DNA of 64,000 bases from Rhodococcus spongiicola (GTDB lineage: Bacteria > Actinomycetota > Actinomycetes > Mycobacteriales > Mycobacteriaceae), in NCBI RefSeq assembly GCF_004011835.1, contig NZ_RKLN01000004.1, forward strand, positions 380,318-444,317. Reading direction: 5' to 3'. The notes below the pieces were generated by a model. It did no database searches, was not told the DNA's origin, and saw only the letters and a program-made list of their open reading frames with translations. This document shows positions 42,201-53,493 of this stretch, piece by piece. Position 1 is the stretch's first letter. Each line of letters opens with the position of its first letter. The position numbers and the translations under genes were made by a program.

Positions 42201-45200
42201 GGTCCGAGTCGGTCACGATGCTCAGCCAGACCCCGTCGGCCTTCTACCAACTCGCCGCTGCCGACGCCGACGCTGCTGCCGCTGCCGATCCCGAGACGGC
42301 GGGCGCACTCGACCTCCGCTGGGTGGTGTTCGGGGGTGAGGCACTCGACGCCCCGCGGCTCGCCGCCTGGGTGGACCGTCGCGGCACCGAGCACCCGGCG
42401 CTCGTGAACATGTACGGCATCACCGAGACGTGCGTCCACGTCACGTGGCACCGAATCACCGCCGAGGAGGTGCTGGCCACCCCGACCCCGGGGTCGGCGA
42501 TCGGGCTCGGACTGCCCGGGATCGGGGTCCGTGTCCTCGACGACCGCCTGCACCCGGTGCCGGTCGGTGTGACGGGCGAGCTGTACGTGTTCGGCCCCCA
42601 GGTGGCGCGGGGCTATCGGCGACAGCCGGGACTGACCGCTTCCCGGTTCGTGGCTGACCCGTTCGCACCGTCGCAGCGGATGTACCGCTCGGGCGACCGT
42701 GTCCGGCGCACACCCGGCGGTGGACTCGAGTACCTCGGGCGCACGGACTTCCAGGTGCAGGTCCGCGGATTCCGCGTCGAGCCGGGGGAGGTGGAGTCCG
42801 TGCTGGCCTCGATTCCGGGCATCGCGTCGGCACTGGTACTCGCCCGAACCGACGGGTCGGGCGAATCCACGGGCACGACCCGCTTGTTCGGCTACGTCGT
42901 TCCCGAGCCCGGAGCGGACGTCGCGGCCGACGCGGTCATCGAAGAGGCCGCGGGACGCTTGCCGTCATACATGGTGCCGGCCGCGGTCGCCGTGCTCGAC
43001 GAGTTCCCGCTGACCCCCAACGGCAAGATCGACCGTGCGGCCCTGCCGCAACCGCGACTGGCCGGCGGGACCGGTCGACGTCCCGCGAGCGGCCTGGAAC
43101 GCACCCTCGCCGCCCTCTTCGAGGAGGTCCTCGGGGTCGAGACGGTGGCCGCCGACGACTCGTTCTTCGGACTCGGCGGCGACTCGATCATGTCGATCCA
43201 GCTGGTCTCGCGCGCGAAGACTGCCGGGGTCGTGATCACCCCGCGCGAGGTGTTCGAGCGCCGCACCGTCGCCCGACTCGCCGAGGTCGCGCGGATCGAG
43301 CGGGCCGACGAGCTCCTGCCGGAACTGCCCGGCGGTGGTGTCGGCGACGTCGTGACGACCCCGATCGTGAACTGGCTCGCCGAACGTTCGGGAGACTTCG
43401 GCCGTTACTCCCAGTCGGTCCTGTTGGACGCGCCGGTCGACCTGGACAGCGATGTCCTGTCGAGGGCAGTTACCGCCGTTGTGGACCACCACGACATGCT
43501 CCGGGCCTCGCTGCGCCGGGACGACCGCTCCCGCAACGGCTGGCGGGTCACGGTTTCACCTCCCGGGACGGTCGACGGGCAGATGATCGTGCGGTCGGTC
43601 CCCGTCGAGACGGTGCAGGGGTCCGGATTCACCGCACTTGCCCGACACGAGCTCGATGCGGCCGCGGGTCGATTGGATCCGTTCTCGGGCAAAATGATCC
43701 AGCTCGTGTTCTTCACCGGTCCGGACGGTGCACGACTGCTCGTCGTCATCCATCATCTCGCCGTCGACGGGGTGTCGTGGCGAATCCTCGTCCCCGATCT
43801 GGCATCCGCGTGCGGGCAGGCCGCGGCCGGCGACGAACCGGTGCTCGAACCGGTCGGCACGTCGATGCGGACGTGGGCGGACGCTCTCGCGGCCGCCGGT
43901 CGGGACCGGCGCCCCGAACTCGAGTTGTGGCGGTCGATGCTCGAGCCGTCGGGTCCGTGCCTGGGTGCGCGCGAACTGGATCCACGAGTCGACGTCGGGG
44001 CGACCACCGATCGCGTCACCGTCGAACTTCCGAGCGAGGTGACCCGCGGGCTCACGACCGCGGTTCCGCAGGCATTCCACGGCGGCGTCGACGACGGGCT
44101 GCTGAGCGCGCTCGTCCTCGCGGTCACGTTGTGGCGCCGCGAACGCGGCGCGGATGCCGACGCTGTGTCGATCGTGACCGAGGGACACGGCCGGGAGGAG
44201 CAGGTGGTGCCCGGAGCGGACCTGTCCCGGACCGTCGGGTGGTTCACGTCGCTGTTCCCCGTGCGATTCGATCTGTCCGGCATCGACGTCGACGGCGCGA
44301 TGGAAGCCGGCGCTCCCGCCGGCGCGGTGGTGAAGACCGTCAAGGAACGGATGCGGTCGATCCCCGACCACGGTATCGGGTTCGGTCTGCTGCGCTATCT
44401 CGACGACGACTCCCGACCCCGACTGTCCGCGCAGCCGCTGCCGGAGGTCAGCTTCAACTACCTCGGTCGGACCGACGCCGCGACGAGCGCTCGTACGAGC
44501 GGAACATGGCTTCCGGTAGATGATTCCGGCCTTCGCGGAGTGGTGACGCCCGATCTGTCGGTGACGGCGGTGATCGACGTCAACGCCGCGACGGTGCCCG
44601 GTCCGGACGGACCACGAATCACAGCGACGTGGGACTTCCCGCGCGGCGTCCTCACTGCTGGTGAGGTGGAGCGCTTGGCGCAGTGGTGGATTCGAGCGTC
44701 CCGGGCGTTGGTCGAACACGCGGCCACCCCAGAGGCGGGCGGGCTGACACCTTCGGACCTCAACCTGGTCAACCTGGATCAGGAGACCATCGAGAGCCTC
44801 GAGCGCCGATTCACCGGCTTGTCCGACGTGTGGCCGCTCTCTCCGATGCAGCGGGGCATGATGTTCCACGCGGAACTGTCGGCGGCGGTGGAGGATGCGG
44901 CGGACGCCTACATGGTGCAGCTGGTCCTGACCCTCCGTGGGAACGTCGACGTGCCTCGGCTGGAGTGGGCAGTCCGTGCGGTGCTCGACCGGCATCCGAA
45001 CCTGCGCGTGGCGTTCGTCCGTGGACCGGGCGGCGAGGCCCTGCAGGTGGTACAGGATGCGGTCGAGGTGCCGTGGACCGAACTCGACCTCCGCTCCGTC
45101 GGGGAATCGGCAGCCGAGGATCGCTTCACCGAACTGCTCGAGTCGGACCGGGCGACCCCGTTCGACATCGGTCGGCCGCCACTGTTGCGAATCATGTTGC

Positions 45201-48200
45201 TGCACATGCCCGATGGACGGCACGAGTTGGTGATCACCAACCACCACATCCTGTTCGACGGCTGGTCGACGCCACTGCTGCTGGAGGAGTTGTTCGCGGT
45301 CTATGCCACCGACGGAGAATCGGCCGTCCCGTCCGCGACGGGCTCGTACCGTAGGTTCCTCGAGTGGCTGGCCGGACGGGACTCGTCGGAGGCGATGCAG
45401 GCGTGGACCCGGACCGTTTCGGGGCTCGACGAGCCCACGTTGCTGCTGCCTGAGAGTGCGGCGGGCCCGACCCGGTTCGTCGAATCCCGGGATCTGAGCT
45501 GTCAGCTCGACGCCGAGACGAGTGACCGGCTGCGTGCGATGGTCCGCGACCGGGGGGTCACGCTGAGCACGGTCGTCCAGGCTGCGTGGGGGATCGTGCT
45601 CGGAATGCTGACCGGCCGCGAGGACGTCGTGTTCGGGTCGACCGTGTCCGGTCGCCCACCTCATCTCGCCGGGGTCGAGTCGGCCATCGGACTGTTCATC
45701 AACACCGTGCCGGTGCGGATCCGGCTGGACCCGTACGAGACTCTCGCTGAGCTGCTCGACCGGATTTCATCCGATCAGTCGGCGTTGCTCGACTACCACT
45801 ACGTCGGACTCCCGGACATCCAGCGGGCCGCCGGCCCGGCTACGGCGTTCGACACGCTGACCGTCTTCGAGTCGTACCCGGTGCGCGGGGACGGAACCGA
45901 CATCGATATCGGCGGCCTGCGGATCGTGGACATCGAGGCCCGTGACTCCGCGCACTACCCACTGACCGTCGTCGCCTCCGCCCAGGACCGATTGCACGTG
46001 ACGGTGAAGTTCCGGCCCGACCAGGTGGCCGAGAACCAGGTCGCCGACATCGCCGAGCGGTTGTTCCGGGTGCTGCACCTGTTCGCCGACGAGCCCGACC
46101 GCCGGCTCGCGGATCTCGACCTGCTCACCGTGGCCGAGCGAAGCGAATTGGTCCCGGTGCGTTCGGGTCCGGGTTCACAACCGCGCACCCTCGCTGCGAT
46201 CCTCGACGCCGCGGCGGCCCGGGATCCGGAGGCCACGGCACTCGTCGCCGAGGACCGCGAGGTGACCTACCGCGAGCTCGACGGCCGGTCCAACCGGCTC
46301 GCGCGTCAGCTGATCGAGCTGGGGATCGGTCCCGATTCGTTCGTGGTGCTGGGGATTGCGCGATCGGTCGAGTCGGTCCTCGCGGTCTGGGCGGTGGCCC
46401 GAACCGGCGCGGCCTTCGTGCCCGTGGACCCGGACTATCCGGCCGAGCGGGTCGCGAACATGCTCGCCGACTCCGGTGCCGAGATCGGTGTCACGACGCG
46501 GACGCATCGGTCCGGCCTGCCCGACGGGGTGCGCTGGCTGGTGCTCGACGACCCCGAGTTCACGCGTGAGTACCAGGCGCGGTCCTCGGCACCGGTGACC
46601 GACGCGGACCGAACGGCGCCGCTCCGCACTGGGGCCCCCGCGTACCTGATCTACACCTCCGGTTCCACCGGGCGCCCCAAGGCGGTCGTCGCCACCCACG
46701 GCGGTCTGGCGAACTACGCCGACGTCCAGCGCGACCGCAGCGGCGTGACCCCCGAGGCGCGGACGCTGCACTTCTCGTCGCCCAGCTTCGACGTCTCGGT
46801 CCTCGAATACCTGCTGTGCTTCGCGGTCGGGGCGACGATGGTTCTCGTGCCGCGTACTATCTACGGCGGCGCCGAACTCACCGCTGTGCTGCGGAAGCAG
46901 CGGGTGACCCACGCATTCATCACCCCGGCTGCGCTCGCGTCGGTCGACCCGTCCGGGCTCGTCGACCTCGAGTGCGTCCTCGTCGGAGGCGAATCCTGGC
47001 AACCCGACCTCGTAGCCGACTGGCTGCCGCGATGCCGGATCCTCAACGTGTACGGGCCCACCGAGACCACGATCGTCGTGAACATCGAGGAATACAGGGG
47101 CGGGCCACGACTGACGCTGGGTGGGCCCATCCCGGGGGTCGCGGAGACGGTGCTCGACGGTCGCCTGCAACCGGTACCGGTCGACGTCGCCGGCGACGTG
47201 TACATCGCCGGCCCCGGGTTGGCCCGCGGATACCACCGTCGGCCCGGGCTCACGGCCGCCAGGTTCGTTGCGAATCCGTTCGGGGCCCCCGGCGAACGGA
47301 TGTACCGCACCGGCGACGTCGGGGCGTGGACCCACGACGGCGGCCTCGAATACCGCGGGCGCAGCGACTTCCAGGTCCAGATCCGCGGTTTCCGAGTCGA
47401 ACTCGGAGAGATCGACGCCGTGCTCACCGCCCACCCCGACGTCCGGTTCGCCGCAACGCTGGGTCGCCGCGGTCCGAGCGGCGACAACGTGCTCGTCAGC
47501 TACGTCGCGGCGGCGGCAGGACGTACGGTCGATGTCGGTGCGCTGCGCGCCCGCCTGACGGAGCGGCTCCCTGAGTACATGGTGCCGGCGGCGATCGAGG
47601 TGCTCGACAGCGTCCCGCTCACTCCGGTCGGCAAGCTCGACCGACGTGCGCTGCCCGACCCCCAGTTCGGCGCCCCGGCGCGGGTCTTCCGGGCACCCAC
47701 CGATCCGATCGAGGAAGCCGTCACCGCGGTCTTCGCCGACGTTCTGGGCGTCGCCCGGGTAGGGGTGGACGACAGCTTCTTCGATCTCGGCGGAAACTCG
47801 TTGTCCGCAACGCGGGCCGTCGCCAGGCTCGACGAGGCCCTCGGTGTCGACCTCGGTGTCCGGGCGCTGTTCGAGGAACCCACCGCCGCCGCACTGGCGG
47901 AACGGATCGAGCACCACGACACCGGACCGTCCGGGCGGCCGGCGCTCGAACCGGTCGCGCGGCCACCACAGGTGCCGTTGTCGGCGGCGCAGCAGCGGAT
48001 GTGGTTCATCAATCAGTACGATCCGTCGTCGCCGGCCTACAACGTGCCGATGGTGGTTCGGCTCAGCGGTGCGCTGGACACGGCGGCCCTGGCCGCCGCG
48101 GTCCACGACGTGGTGAGCCGGCACGAGTCGCTACGCACCGTCTTCCCCATCGGTGATGACGGGCCTGTGCAGGACGTCCGCGAAGCCGCAGATGCCGCGA

Positions 48201-51200
48201 TCGCGCTCACACCGATCCACGTGCAGGACGAGTCCGAGCTTCGGGACCGCGTGCGTGCGGTCGTCACGGCGGGATTCGATGTGACCGAGCAGATTCCGAT
48301 TCGCGGAGCGCTGTTCTCGGTCGGCCCGGACGACCACGTCCTGGCGTTCGTGGCCCACCACATCGTCATCGACGGATACTCCAGCGGGCCGCTCGCTCAG
48401 GATCTGATGCGTGCGTACGCGGCCAGGGTCGCCGGGCACGCACCGGACTGGGCGCCCTTGCCCGTGCAATACGCCGACTACACGCTGTGGCAGCGCGAAC
48501 TCCTCGGCGACGGTGACGATCCACACTCACTGCTCGCCCGACAGTTGGCGTACTGGAGTCGGACCCTGTCCGGAGCTCCGGACCTGTTGGGGCTGCCGGC
48601 CGACCGGCCTCGTCCCGTCCAGCAGTCCTTCCGTGGAGCGCAGGTGGAGTTCGCGATCGACGCCGATCTGCACCGTCGGCTGCGGTCGTTCGCGAGAGAT
48701 CGCGGTGCGAGTCTGTTCATGACGATCCACGCCGCGCTCGCGGTTCTGCTCAGCCGTCTCGGAGACCACGACGACATCGTGATCGGGACGCCGATCGCCG
48801 GTCGCGGCGAGCGGGTGCTCGACGATCTGGTCGGCATGTTCGTCGGAACGCTCGCGCTGCGTACCAGAGTCGATGCCAGGCAGTCCTTCTGGCAACTGGT
48901 GGATCTGGCACGGGAGGTCGATCTCGGCGCCTTCGCACACGCCGACGTCCCGTTCGAGCGGGTCGTCGAGGAACTCGATCCGGCGCGTTCGACCGCCTAC
49001 TCGCCGCTGTTCCAGGTGGCCCTCGAGTTTCAGGACGGCACCGCCGCGCGACTGGAACTGCCCGACCTGTCGCTCGAGCCCCTGTCCGACGGCATCGAGG
49101 TGGTCAAGGAGGATCTCGAGTTCGTCCTGGGCGAGCAGTTCGACGACGCCGGTGAACCCGCCGGAATCGACGGCGGCATCATCTTCGCCACCGATCTGTT
49201 CGATCCGGGGACCGTGCACGGTTTCGCCGAACGGTTCGTCCGAATCCTCGATTCCGCGCTCGTCGATCCGGGGCGGGCGGTCGGGGACCTCGCGATGCTC
49301 GACGCGAGTGAGCTGAGCGGTCTGGTGCCGGCGCGCGGCGGACCCGACGCGCCGCCGATCGTCTTGGCGGACCTGCTCGCATCCGCGGCCGGGCGGAATC
49401 CCGCAGCGGTGGCGGTCACTTTCGACGGTGCCGCCCTGTCCTACCGAGAACTCGACGAGCGGTCGAACCGACTGGCGCGCTACCTGATCGGTCAGGGCGC
49501 GGGGCCCGAGACGTACGTCGCCCTCGGCCTGTCGCGCTCGCCGGATTCGGTGACGGCGGTGTGGGCGGTCGCGAAGACCGGGGCGGCCTTCGTCCCCGTA
49601 GACCCCGACTATCCGGCGGCGCGGATCTCGTGGATGTTGACCGACTCGGGTGCGGCCCTGGGGCTGACGGTCAGTTCACGCCGCGAGCGGCTGCCCGACA
49701 CTGTCGACTGGTCGGAGCTCGACGACCCGGCGACGGCCGCAGCGATCGCTGCGATTTCGCCTGCCCCGATCGCCGCGTCGGAGCTGATCCGCCCCGTCCG
49801 GGCGGACAATCCGGCGTACCTGATCTACACGTCGGGCTCGACCGGGACCCCCAAGGGGGTCGTGCTGACCCACCACGGATTGGCGAACCTGGCCGCCGAG
49901 GAGCGCGACCACCTGCACGTGACCCCGCAGGCGCGCACCCTGCACTTCGCGTCTCCGAGCTTCGACGCCTCGGTGTTCGAGACGGTGATGGCGCTGTGCG
50001 CGGGTGCCACGATGGTCGTGGTTCCGCCGCAGGTCTACGGAGGTACCGAGCTCGCTTCGTTGCTCGAATCAGAGCGGGTGACACACGGATTCGTGACTCC
50101 GACCGCCCTCGCGTCGGTGGACCCGACGGGACTGGATGCGCTCCGGACGCTGGTGGTGGCGGGTGAGCCGTGCCCGCCGGAACTGGTGGCTCGCTGGGCG
50201 GGCGGCCGAACGATGCTCAACGCCTACGGGCCCACCGAGACGACGATCATGGCGAACGTCAGCCCCCCGATGCGTCCCGGGCAACCGGTAACGCTCGGCG
50301 GCCCGATCCGCGGCATCACGGAGCTCGTATTGGACTCGCGTCTGCATCCGGTGCCGCGCGGCGTGGTCGGGGAGTTGTACATCGGCGGGCCCGCCCTCGC
50401 CCGGGGATACCACGAGCGCCCGGCCCTGACCGCCTCCCGATTCGTCGCCGACCCGTGGGGTAGGGCGGGCGACCGGCTCTACCGCACCGGAGACCTGGTG
50501 CGGTGGCGCTCGGACAACACCCTCGAGTACATCGGGCGCAGCGACTTCCAGGTCAAGGTGCGTGGATTCCGGATCGAGCCGGGCGAGATCGACGCCGTGC
50601 TCGCGGCCCAGCCGAACGTCGGGTTCTCGGTCACCCTCACGCGTCCGGGTCCCGCGGGCAACACGCTGCTCTGCTCGTATGTGCGTCCGGTCGAGCACAC
50701 CGACGTCGATCCCGACGACCTTCGTCGCGCGGCCGCGCGGGACCTGCCGGCGTACATGGTTCCCGCGTCGGTCACAGTCGTCGATCACATCCCGCTGACG
50801 CCGACCGGCAAACTTGACCGGGACGCGTTGCCGGAACCCGCGTTCCTGTCCGTGTCGACGGCGTTCCGCGAGCCCGAGGGGCCGGTGGAGTCTGCGGTGG
50901 TGCAGTCCTTCGCGGACGTGCTCGGCGTCGACCGGGTGGGGGTGGACGAGAACTTCTTCGACCTCGGCGGCAGCTCGCTACTCGCGACGAAGGTGGTCAC
51001 AGACCTCCGTGATCGGCTCGGCACCACCGTCCCGCTGCAGGCGCTGTTCCTGGCCCCGACTCCGGCCGGAATGGCACGGAGGATCACCTCGGTGGGGCTC
51101 GGCAGCATCGACGAGGCACTGGCCGTACGGATCGCCTTGCGTGAAGGCGGCTCGGGCCGGCCACTGTTCTGCGTGCATCCCGGGATAGGCCTGTCCTGGG

Positions 51201-51883
51201 GGTACGCCGGACTTGTGCGCCATCTCCCGGCGGATCGCCCCGTGTTCGGGCTGCAGCTACCGTCCATCTCGGGCGGACCCCGGTACTCCTCGATCGAAGA
51301 TCTCGCCTGCAGGTACGTCGACGAGATTACGGCCGTCGCACCCGACGGACCGTACGACCTGCTCGGCTGGTCGCTCGGCGGGGTCCTCGCGCACGCGATG
51401 GCCGTCGAACTGCAACGTCGTGGACGGAAGGTTGCGACGCTCGCGGTCATGGACGCCTATCCCGACGACGGTTCCGACGCGCTCCTCGGCCGGCTCGAAC
51501 TGACCGAGCTGCTGCGCGGCCTCGGGCTGGACGAGGTCGCGGTCGAGGACCTCACGTACGAGACCGCGGCTCGGGCGGTCAACGACCGGCTTGGACTGGT
51601 GGATGGCGTCACCGCCGAACACCTGGAGCGGATCAACGACGGGTACGCGAACTCCCGACTGCTGGTGCACCGCTTCGTGCCCGGAGTGTTCGACGGAGAC
51701 CTACTGGTCTTTCCGGCGGTCGGTGCGCAGGAGGGTCCGCGGCGTTCCCCGCAGGAGTGGCGTCCGATCGTCACCGGTGGTATCGACGAGCGCCCGGTCG
51801 ACTGCGGCCACAACGAGATGATCGAGCCGGACTCCCTCGAGGTGATCGGCAGCGTTCTCGCGGCGTACCTCTACCAGGGATAA
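27263..51883 (+). CDS. Giant non-ribosomal peptide synthetase, seven modules with terminal thioesterase
   Basis: An 8206-residue cytoplasmic megasynthetase. Domain order with the residue of each key motif: C1 (HHIALDG 166), T1 (GGDSL 527); C2 (719), A1 (TSGSTG core 1216), T2 (1609); C3 (1796), A2 (2282), T3 (2668), E1 ([10 protein letters not shown] 2879); C4 (3378), A3 (3848), T4 (4228); C5 (4414), A4 (4899), T5 (5305), E2 ([10 protein letters not shown] 5497); C6 (5994), A5 (6464), T6 (6843); C7 (7032), A6 (7522), T7 (7902); TE (GWSLGG, Ser8037; His8183). All C, T, E and TE catalytic motifs look intact. C4 and C6, which follow E domains, have [19 protein letters not shown], typical of D-acceptor C domains. 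Specificity codes read by alignment to GrsA: DFWNIGMVH, DALLIGAVV, DYFAVGAVV, DFWSVGMVH, DVLFLGVIV, DAFFVAAIM, each followed by the A10 Lys. The first and fourth are Thr-like. A hexapeptide released by the TE (as acid or macrocycle), possibly N-capped by C1-T1, is inferred. ATG 27263 follows TTGGGGGTG. No tailoring, MbtH or export genes adjoin. Confidence 0.95.
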   Translation: MDSADPLPESPETGSARSESTETGSPSMESRSVGSRFQLSEAQRALWFAQQLAPDVPLFIAQYVDIEGPLDISLLRDANVRAAREFQSPFLRVITTGDEPLQYVDPGRDTSIALMDLRAERDPSAAAHEWMSRDFATPIDLSVDRLVQTVILQVGDRHFFWYSRSHHIALDGYGAATMLYRIADLYTAAVQGEEPDPSRAVDLRALLEIDERYRGSKRHDEDREYWSRKLSGLSGISLTGSMAPAVAESRLASGVLADRTVEALEGGEDPSGGEASAAARIVAAFACYLGRMTGRRDVLVNIPVSARTTAVLRRSGGMTVNLLPLAVEIRDDDTIGTLVERVQLELLAALRHQRCSRADIRRDVGSELVAPIVNVMFFHPEIVMGDLQTEFCILTSGPVEDLLVNVYQSGTPVKTFVDFRVNPRRYQADEQETYHRLFLELLEEFVSADPSMPLGELRGAEAPPARHVASEAAMAIAESGESDIESVSGTAEAHPDAAIEMAIADAFVTVLGPGRTVEPWDSFFDLGGDSLVATKVIARVNATLATALTVRDLFERPTVRSLARHVEASLVDGGSPTPPLEPPTVHERPDRIPLSPAQRRMWFVNQLDTASPVYNISFTVGLTGDLDLDALRAALADVVDRHEALRTVFPTDALGPRQVIVPAELALPDLAPVAIDPDELWDAVRSTASAGFDVREDLPLRVRLFRTAPDEHVLAVVAHHIAADGQSMVPLARDIMVAYAARRSGHAPGWAPLQLQYADYAVWQQDTMDAAEQTDTSAAGDTPAARELSYWTSRLEDLPPVIALPLDRPRPPVMSPAGEKVEFDIGPDVHRRLVELARERDCTLFMVLHAAFVTLLSRLGVGRDVVIGTPVAGRTVPELDDLVGMFVNTLALRIDVDPAATFVGLLAHVRETDLGALANADLPFERLVEELATERSPAHAPLVQVLLELQNTETATLELPGLDVTVREVDQGVAKFELQLSLRERVDDSGEPAGLWAAMHFATDLFDRETVTRFAERFGRVLAEVAANGDAVVGDIEVTEASERALSEVRVDPVGVSATLPDRLARVCAERSGTAAVVAGAERIAYRDLAERSNRLSRWLIDRGVGPESRIAVAMTRTVDLPVVLAAVVGSGAAYVPVDVDYPDERISFVLADAAPVCVLADAAGAARLASVAVDVPVVDLDSPSVTADVAALSPDPVAAEERPPLRPDSTAYVIYTSGSTGRPKGVAVPHRSVMTLIDRTQPLFGFDGDDVWTMFHSYAFDFAVWELWGALLHGGTVVVVDRDTARSPGDLLRLMHRERVTVLNQTPSAFGQLDDADRQETGGDGAPALRQVIFGGESLDPARLSGWFERHPGPLPLLTNMYGITETCVHVTYDPLSPDTITRPPADSIGIPLPGLAVRVLDARLHPVPPGVVGELYVSGVQLSRGYLDRPALTAGRFVADPYQPGARMYRTGDLGTFTVEGTLRYFGRADRQVQVRGYRVELGEVESALAAAPGVGSAVAVTDEGPVGTRILGYVVPESGAVDPADVKETAARLLPSYMVPSAVVVLDRLPTTVHGKIDLAALPAPDETDRRAVPLRDPIEQTVAAEVSDLLGLEYVGADDDFFALGGNSLVAAQLAARVGDALGVALGVRDVFDDPTVSGLARRAAHAGEPARPPLVALERPDRIPLSPAQQRIWFVNQFDTASPTYNISLSVRLSGDLDVGALRAAVADIITRHESLRTIYPLDDAGPRQEILSVGSVDADLDIVEVDDANDLRHRVREVTSVGFDVTARIPLRARLFRINDTEHALTVVLHHILADGFSLAPLARDLTAAYVARRDGVPPVWPASVVQYADYALWQAAWLGDADDPDSPLARQLDYWTKTLAGVPEALDLPSDHPRPNVRTQRGDRVEFEIPLDLHEQIVGLARGRGVSVFMVMHAALAVLLSRLGGGDDITVGTPIAGRGSAALDDMVGMFVNTLVLRCDVGRCSFTELLEQVRDADLGAFMHAEVPFERVVEAVDPPRSTAHSPLFQVMLEFRTLAPARLEMPGLRVERLDDADEVANFDLQLRVAEEFADDGAPAGMSVGFVFATDMFEQDTVRGLGDRLVRILQAATRTPDTLVTDIDLLGAEERAELTPVRGDRGTEPRSLADLLTAAAESDPTRAAIRYEGADITYGELDRASTSLAREMIGAGIGPGSVVALGMARCPEYLTGVWAVAKTGAAFVPVDPAHPADRISMMLNDSGACLGLTTRPFLDVFPDEIPWWVLDERRSVTGISDRRIRDDERTAPLRLDETAYLIYTSGSTGVPKGVSVTHRGIADFVGHMHDRCRTVPESRVLQLASPSFDASILELALAVGAGATLVIVPPTVYGGEQLRELLASERVTHGLITPSALAATDPDGLDDLACVISGGESVPADVVDRWAPGRRMLNAYGPTETTVVGTMSAALTPGATITIGGPAPGFHALVLDARLQPVPVGAPGELYLAGPALARGYHRRPALTASRFVADPSAAPGERMYRTGDRVRWIATGGREHPGALEYLGRIDRQIKLHGYRIELGEIEAVLAQHPDVGIAVADIRRVGRIGERLVAYVVPAAGAEVDTADLHEAVAARLPSYMVPSHITVLSELPMTVHGKLDREALPDPDFAAEVSPARAPATDVERKLAGVFLEVLGLDSVGVEDSFFGLGGDSIMSIQLVARAKAAGLSITPRQVFDHRTVAALAAVATPTTEAAELLPEFTGGGVGEVPPTPILAWLLRRADGRIGRFSQAVQLNLPVAVDERDLIDAIQAVLDRHDMLRARLVRDELGDDSGDESGDGSGDDSVGQPGWRMDVLPEGDVDARGTLTQCSLQAFDAASVSRIAAELDAAADRLDPAEARMVQFVWFRGPDDTGRLLIVAHHAVVDAVSWRIIVPDLASAWSQAVEGRTPELDPVGTSMRRWAHALHDVADARTGELPLWESIVDAVESPIGRREFDPERDVHGTAEEIRVAASAADTATLLTELPSAVHAGALDVVLTALAMAVARWRGERDGTTNPGATMIGLEGHGREEDVVPGADLSRTVGWFTTIHPVRPDLSRIDLDDAYAGGPSAGTVVKLVKEHLRAIPDHGIGYGLLTELDDDEGRALQSAPQIVLNYLGRLAVAADGSSESSPWMPVSSGALGGAHDPDMPVTAPVDISAGVQAGPDGAVLEASWSFAPGVLDRSDVVRLADLWLDALRGLVVYARTPGAGGLTPSDLDLVHLDQHAIDVLEAGWPGLVDVWPTTPLQAGLLFHAHLASDALDAYMVQLVVELRGEPDRERLRSAARKLLDLHPNLRACFVDDVGGETVQVIESDVPVPWREVDLREVDRSGDGAETGERRWRNLMADDRATPFAMDRPPLLRFTLVCVGPRSYRLVLTHHHILLDGWSTPLLLQRLLTLYAVRDAAALPPAGDYHDYLAWLAVRDRDASIAAWSRALAGAEEPTLLAAPDTTAANEGYEQSREVELALSKSETAALTRVARDHGVTPNTVVQVAWALVLAVFTGRTDVVFGATVSGRPPDVSGIESMIGLFINTVPVRVRLDPRETLGHLLARVQREQAGLLDHHHTGLADIQQAAGAGAVFDTLTVFESYPVDRTALERGTDIAGLRVTGVRGLDSTHYPLTLLAGLTDRLHLTLKYRADAFDAPTIESLRRRLLLALDRVSHHHGLPVAEIDLLSTRERADFVVDGGEPSAPRLLAEILEEGAAANPTGLAVDAPDAQLSYRDLDARSNRLARQLIGAGAGPGTVVACAVPRSAASVLAVWAVAKTGAAFVPVDPSYPAARIEHMLGDSGATVGVTCAAAREGLPETVQWLELDDRDVVEAPIPTTALTDRDRARSVHVDDIAYLIYTSGSTGRPKGVSVTHRGLASLLDDQRQRYPITSSARCLHVITPSFDYSLFEVLPALAAGATLVVAPPDVYGGPALAELLAGKRITHVAITPAALATVEPEPFDALEVLVVGGDILGPELVAAWAPGRTMLNAYGPTESTVVSTISGQLVSGADIPIGTPVRGTELVVLDPLLRPVPPGVPGELYIAGAGMARGYHRQPGLTAARFVACPSGKAGDRMYRTGDVVRRRSDGALDYLGRSDFQVKVRGFRIELGEIDAALVAHPAVAHAITVARRREAGDALLVSYVVPMADGGVEDAELTDFAARRLPGYMLPDRIMILDELPVTPVGKFDRDRLPAPDLASATSRFRAPTTHAEEEVVAVFADVTGVERVGVDDNFFDLGGNSLSATRAVARINRSLGSDLDVRDLFDCGTAGRLAARADHTRTVSTPRLRAGIRPDRVPLSWAQERMWFLNQFEPESATYNVPMVLRLSGTLDVPALREALIDVVRRQESLRTVYPSAPTGPTQMTVAAEDAVGALEPESVQPDSLEARVEELIGAGFDVAQSVPVRLQVLRLQPDEHVLVLVLHHITADGFSIGPLVRDVVAAYRARVTGSAPDWSPLPVQYADYALWQREVLGSPDDPSSHLVQEESYWLDRLSGAPPVTTLPLDRPRDVRRTTRGGRVPFAVPAEAHRALVELAQQHDSTLFMVVHAGLAALLARVGGSRDVVVGTPVAGRGEAELDDVVGMFVNTLVLRTDIDPAASFSTVLDAVRETDIDAFAHSDLPFERLVARTGAARNTSFAPLFQVLLEFRNVDRPQGHLPGLTVEGLDIDTREAKFDLQFGIGESRTDDGTPAGLGGEIVFATDVFDGSTVARLAAMLSRLLTAAAADPAVVVGDIELAERPEAGPEPTAQDGTLADLFSSAAAATPDAVAVACGETRLTYQALDERSNQLARWLIQRGLGPESVVAVAMDRTVDLAVTLVGIVRTGAAYLPVDPGYPTDRIRFVVEDAGAVCVLADDSVPDEVFPDDVPLVRTGAPDVRARIDAQAATPVTDADRVGPLRPQAPAYLIYTSGSTGRPKGVVVTHRNVRTLLAGARDVLGFGPHDVWTMFHSYAFDFAVWELWGAIGFGGRVVVVDYHTARSPKDMLELLRSESVTMLSQTPSAFYQLAAADADAAAAADPETAGALDLRWVVFGGEALDAPRLAAWVDRRGTEHPALVNMYGITETCVHVTWHRITAEEVLATPTPGSAIGLGLPGIGVRVLDDRLHPVPVGVTGELYVFGPQVARGYRRQPGLTASRFVADPFAPSQRMYRSGDRVRRTPGGGLEYLGRTDFQVQVRGFRVEPGEVESVLASIPGIASALVLARTDGSGESTGTTRLFGYVVPEPGADVAADAVIEEAAGRLPSYMVPAAVAVLDEFPLTPNGKIDRAALPQPRLAGGTGRRPASGLERTLAALFEEVLGVETVAADDSFFGLGGDSIMSIQLVSRAKTAGVVITPREVFERRTVARLAEVARIERADELLPELPGGGVGDVVTTPIVNWLAERSGDFGRYSQSVLLDAPVDLDSDVLSRAVTAVVDHHDMLRASLRRDDRSRNGWRVTVSPPGTVDGQMIVRSVPVETVQGSGFTALARHELDAAAGRLDPFSGKMIQLVFFTGPDGARLLVVIHHLAVDGVSWRILVPDLASACGQAAAGDEPVLEPVGTSMRTWADALAAAGRDRRPELELWRSMLEPSGPCLGARELDPRVDVGATTDRVTVELPSEVTRGLTTAVPQAFHGGVDDGLLSALVLAVTLWRRERGADADAVSIVTEGHGREEQVVPGADLSRTVGWFTSLFPVRFDLSGIDVDGAMEAGAPAGAVVKTVKERMRSIPDHGIGFGLLRYLDDDSRPRLSAQPLPEVSFNYLGRTDAATSARTSGTWLPVDDSGLRGVVTPDLSVTAVIDVNAATVPGPDGPRITATWDFPRGVLTAGEVERLAQWWIRASRALVEHAATPEAGGLTPSDLNLVNLDQETIESLERRFTGLSDVWPLSPMQRGMMFHAELSAAVEDAADAYMVQLVLTLRGNVDVPRLEWAVRAVLDRHPNLRVAFVRGPGGEALQVVQDAVEVPWTELDLRSVGESAAEDRFTELLESDRATPFDIGRPPLLRIMLLHMPDGRHELVITNHHILFDGWSTPLLLEELFAVYATDGESAVPSATGSYRRFLEWLAGRDSSEAMQAWTRTVSGLDEPTLLLPESAAGPTRFVESRDLSCQLDAETSDRLRAMVRDRGVTLSTVVQAAWGIVLGMLTGREDVVFGSTVSGRPPHLAGVESAIGLFINTVPVRIRLDPYETLAELLDRISSDQSALLDYHYVGLPDIQRAAGPATAFDTLTVFESYPVRGDGTDIDIGGLRIVDIEARDSAHYPLTVVASAQDRLHVTVKFRPDQVAENQVADIAERLFRVLHLFADEPDRRLADLDLLTVAERSELVPVRSGPGSQPRTLAAILDAAAARDPEATALVAEDREVTYRELDGRSNRLARQLIELGIGPDSFVVLGIARSVESVLAVWAVARTGAAFVPVDPDYPAERVANMLADSGAEIGVTTRTHRSGLPDGVRWLVLDDPEFTREYQARSSAPVTDADRTAPLRTGAPAYLIYTSGSTGRPKAVVATHGGLANYADVQRDRSGVTPEARTLHFSSPSFDVSVLEYLLCFAVGATMVLVPRTIYGGAELTAVLRKQRVTHAFITPAALASVDPSGLVDLECVLVGGESWQPDLVADWLPRCRILNVYGPTETTIVVNIEEYRGGPRLTLGGPIPGVAETVLDGRLQPVPVDVAGDVYIAGPGLARGYHRRPGLTAARFVANPFGAPGERMYRTGDVGAWTHDGGLEYRGRSDFQVQIRGFRVELGEIDAVLTAHPDVRFAATLGRRGPSGDNVLVSYVAAAAGRTVDVGALRARLTERLPEYMVPAAIEVLDSVPLTPVGKLDRRALPDPQFGAPARVFRAPTDPIEEAVTAVFADVLGVARVGVDDSFFDLGGNSLSATRAVARLDEALGVDLGVRALFEEPTAAALAERIEHHDTGPSGRPALEPVARPPQVPLSAAQQRMWFINQYDPSSPAYNVPMVVRLSGALDTAALAAAVHDVVSRHESLRTVFPIGDDGPVQDVREAADAAIALTPIHVQDESELRDRVRAVVTAGFDVTEQIPIRGALFSVGPDDHVLAFVAHHIVIDGYSSGPLAQDLMRAYAARVAGHAPDWAPLPVQYADYTLWQRELLGDGDDPHSLLARQLAYWSRTLSGAPDLLGLPADRPRPVQQSFRGAQVEFAIDADLHRRLRSFARDRGASLFMTIHAALAVLLSRLGDHDDIVIGTPIAGRGERVLDDLVGMFVGTLALRTRVDARQSFWQLVDLAREVDLGAFAHADVPFERVVEELDPARSTAYSPLFQVALEFQDGTAARLELPDLSLEPLSDGIEVVKEDLEFVLGEQFDDAGEPAGIDGGIIFATDLFDPGTVHGFAERFVRILDSALVDPGRAVGDLAMLDASELSGLVPARGGPDAPPIVLADLLASAAGRNPAAVAVTFDGAALSYRELDERSNRLARYLIGQGAGPETYVALGLSRSPDSVTAVWAVAKTGAAFVPVDPDYPAARISWMLTDSGAALGLTVSSRRERLPDTVDWSELDDPATAAAIAAISPAPIAASELIRPVRADNPAYLIYTSGSTGTPKGVVLTHHGLANLAAEERDHLHVTPQARTLHFASPSFDASVFETVMALCAGATMVVVPPQVYGGTELASLLESERVTHGFVTPTALASVDPTGLDALRTLVVAGEPCPPELVARWAGGRTMLNAYGPTETTIMANVSPPMRPGQPVTLGGPIRGITELVLDSRLHPVPRGVVGELYIGGPALARGYHERPALTASRFVADPWGRAGDRLYRTGDLVRWRSDNTLEYIGRSDFQVKVRGFRIEPGEIDAVLAAQPNVGFSVTLTRPGPAGNTLLCSYVRPVEHTDVDPDDLRRAAARDLPAYMVPASVTVVDHIPLTPTGKLDRDALPEPAFLSVSTAFREPEGPVESAVVQSFADVLGVDRVGVDENFFDLGGSSLLATKVVTDLRDRLGTTVPLQALFLAPTPAGMARRITSVGLGSIDEALAVRIALREGGSGRPLFCVHPGIGLSWGYAGLVRHLPADRPVFGLQLPSISGGPRYSSIEDLACRYVDEITAVAPDGPYDLLGWSLGGVLAHAMAVELQRRGRKVATLAVMDAYPDDGSDALLGRLELTELLRGLGLDEVAVEDLTYETAARAVNDRLGLVDGVTAEHLERINDGYANSRLLVHRFVPGVFDGDLLVFPAVGAQEGPRRSPQEWRPIVTGGIDERPVDCGHNEMIEPDSLEVIGSVLAAYLYQG
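27371..28987 (+). other. NRPS module 1: C-T without adenylation domain
   Basis: C1 (residues about 37-445) resembles the EntF-type starter condensation domain, for example in [22 protein letters not shown] and the [11 protein letters not shown] stretch. Only about 55 linker residues separate it from T1 ([15 protein letters not shown], Ser530). No A-domain motif exists between them, so T1 must be charged in trans or the pair is vestigial. Confidence 0.85.
29030..32212 (+). other. NRPS module 2: C-A-T, Thr-type A domain
   Basis: C2 has HHIAADG at 719. A1 reads D-F-W-N-I-G-M-V-H plus Lys at A10 (HGKID), the standard threonine code. T2 is [12 protein letters not shown] (Ser1612). There is no epimerase, so an L-Thr residue is expected. 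Confidence 0.8.
32240..36880 (+). other. NRPS module 3: C-A-T-E
   Basis: C3 HHILADG at 1796; A2 code D-A-L-L-I-G-A-V-V; T3 with GGDSI, the form typical before E domains; E1 with [16 protein letters not shown] and NYLGR motifs. E1 carries an acidic low-complexity insertion ([18 protein letters not shown]) at about 2788. The code is hydrophobic and two positions from a remembered Tyr code, so an aromatic or aliphatic D-residue is likely but unproven. Confidence 0.75.
36893..40066 (+). other. NRPS module 4: C-A-T after an epimerase
   Basis: C4 starts with the E-to-C linker [13 protein letters not shown] and has [10 protein letters not shown] at 3378. A3 code D-Y-F-A-V-G-A-V-V has no match I can recall. 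T4 is [12 protein letters not shown]. Confidence 0.75.
40111..44740 (+). other. NRPS module 5: C-A-T-E, Thr-like A domain
   Basis: C5 HHITADG at 4414. A4 code D-F-W-S-V-G-M-V-H differs from the Thr code at two positions (Ser278, Val299). T5 GGDSI and E2 [11 protein letters not shown] at 5497. A D-allo-Thr-like residue is inferred. Confidence 0.75.
44743..47905 (+). other. NRPS module 6: C-A-T after an epimerase
   Basis: C6 starts with [13 protein letters not shown] and has HHILFDGWS at 5994. A5 code D-V-L-F-L-G-V-I-V is not recognised. Its A3 core reads [12 protein letters not shown], with Ala where Gly is almost invariant. T6 [12 protein letters not shown]. Confidence 0.72.
47967..51883 (+). 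other. NRPS module 7: C-A-T-TE
   Basis: C7 HHIVIDG at 7032; A6 code D-A-F-F-V-A-A-I-M, hydrophobic but unassigned; T7 [12 protein letters not shown]. The type I thioesterase spans about 7950-8206 with [15 protein letters not shown] (Ser8037) and CGHNEM (His8183), so the chain is released here. Confidence 0.8.
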
Positions 51884-52166
51884 CCGTGGCCGCGGCCGAT
51901 GTTCCGGTTGTCGCGGTCGGCGTGTCGGAGTAGGGTGGCGTCGTTCGTGTCGGCCCGTGCCTGCCCGTAGTTACGGGCTTCGAGCTTCGAGGAAGAGGAG
52001 GTGAGGCCAGCGATGAGTGGCCAACCTCCGAGATCCAGCTGAGTCCACACTGTCCACGCCATCCGAGCCGGTGGCGTCTGACTGGTGTCTGAAGGCCGAT
52101 GGCCAGTGTGTCTTGCCTCGAACCTTCTGTGCCCTGCCTCGAACCTTCACGAAAGCCGTATTTGCC

Positions 52167-53321
52167 ATGCGTGAGAAGCGTCCCATCCGTCCGATCCTGC
52201 CCCGCCGCGCCGCCGGTACCACCCACGACACGGTCTCGCCGGAGCACTCGATGGCTCCACGTCACCCCGGTCGGAGCGCCGCGGGGCAGGGCAGTGCTGT
52301 CGAATCGAGCGTCGTGAACAGTGCGATCTACCGCGACGGCAGGCGTATCGCCTCGCCCTCGACGCCGGCGGAGGCGCTCGCGAGCCTGCCCGACGCCTCG
52401 TCTATGGCCTGGATCGGACTCTACCGCCCGAACGACGCTCAACTGCATGCTGCAGCAAGTCAATTCGATCTGCACGAACTGGCGGTCGAGGACGCGATCC
52501 ACCGGCACCAGAGGCCCAAGCTCGAACGCTACGGGGATACGTTGTTCGTCGTGCTGCGTTCGGCGCGCTACCTCGACGAGTCGGAGACCGTCGACTTCGG
52601 TGAACTGCACATCTTTTGCGGCCCGACGTTCGTGCTGACGTTGCGGCACAGCGAGTCACCGGAGCTGTCGAGCGTCCGGGAGCGTATGGAGAACGAACCG
52701 GAGCTGTTGAAGCTAGGCCCTGAGGCGGTGCTCTACGCGATCCTCGACGCCGTCGTCGATGGGTACGCCCCGGTCGTCGCCGGCCTGCAGAACGACATCG
52801 ACGAGATCGAGACCGAGGTGTTCGGTGGTGATCCGGCGGTCCCGCGGCGCATCTACGAACTCTCTCGCGAGGTCATCGAGTTCCAGCGTGCGACGAAGCC
52901 GCTGCTCGGCATGCTCCGGTCCCTCTCGGCGGGGTTCGAGAAGTACCACACCGACCAGGAACTGCAGAGGTACCTGCGCGACGTCAGTGATCATGTGACG
53001 AACGTCGTCGAGCGGGTCGACGGGTTCCGGGACCTGCTCGCGAACATTCTCACCGTCAACGCGACGCTGATCTCCCAGGAGCAGAACGAGGAGATGCGCA
53101 AGCTCACGCATGCCAGCATCACGGAGAACGAGCAGCTCAAGAAGGTCTCGTCGTGGGCCGCAATCCTGTTCGCACCCACACTGATCGGCACTGTGTACGG
53201 CATGAATTTTGAGAACATGCCCGAATTGGAATGGGCGGGTGGCTATCTGATCGCACTGGTGGCGATGGGGCTCACTTGCTTGATCCTCTACACAATCTTC
53301 AAGAAGCGAGGATGGCTGTAG
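52167..53321 (+). CDS. corA: CorA-family magnesium/cobalt transporter
   Basis: A 384-residue divalent-cation channel. The long cytoplasmic domain includes AVEDAIHRHQRPKLERYGDTLF and LYAILDAVVDGYAPVV. The stalk helix leads to two C-terminal membrane segments with the selectivity motif YGMN (YGMNFENMPEL) at the first helix end. The protein ends with the usual basic tail KKRGWL. I start at ATG 52167, giving a family-like start after a short N-terminal extension; the frame is open to 52017 but that part repeats TFCALPRTF-type text and looks non-coding. A single gene after the NRPS. Confidence 0.92.
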   Translation: MREKRPIRPILPRRAAGTTHDTVSPEHSMAPRHPGRSAAGQGSAVESSVVNSAIYRDGRRIASPSTPAEALASLPDASSMAWIGLYRPNDAQLHAAASQFDLHELAVEDAIHRHQRPKLERYGDTLFVVLRSARYLDESETVDFGELHIFCGPTFVLTLRHSESPELSSVRERMENEPELLKLGPEAVLYAILDAVVDGYAPVVAGLQNDIDEIETEVFGGDPAVPRRIYELSREVIEFQRATKPLLGMLRSLSAGFEKYHTDQELQRYLRDVSDHVTNVVERVDGFRDLLANILTVNATLISQEQNEEMRKLTHASITENEQLKKVSSWAAILFAPTLIGTVYGMNFENMPELEWAGGYLIALVAMGLTCLILYTIFKKRGWL

Positions 53322-53493
53322 GACCCTGGACAACTCGCAGTCGCAGATCGCCAGAGATTGACCCGTTGTGGCCTGATCGACCGGCTAGTCCTTGATTCAG
53401 TCGGCGGCGGGTCCAATTGTTCGTTAGGCTGCTCGGGTTCACATGTCTCCATAGTGGAGTCCCATCGCTCGTCTCTAGGAGTTCTGTAACCCG

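Noticed and set aside
27263-51883. Calling the NRPS a siderophore synthetase because C1 is EntF-like
   Set aside because: No hydroxy-ornithine, DHB, MbtH, iron-uptake or export genes adjoin, and no iron-box was recognised, so the role is left open.
52017-52166. 50-residue N-terminal extension of CorA
   Set aside because: The sequence contains duplicated CCTCGAACCTTC text and is not like CorA N-termini; ATG 52167 is preferred.
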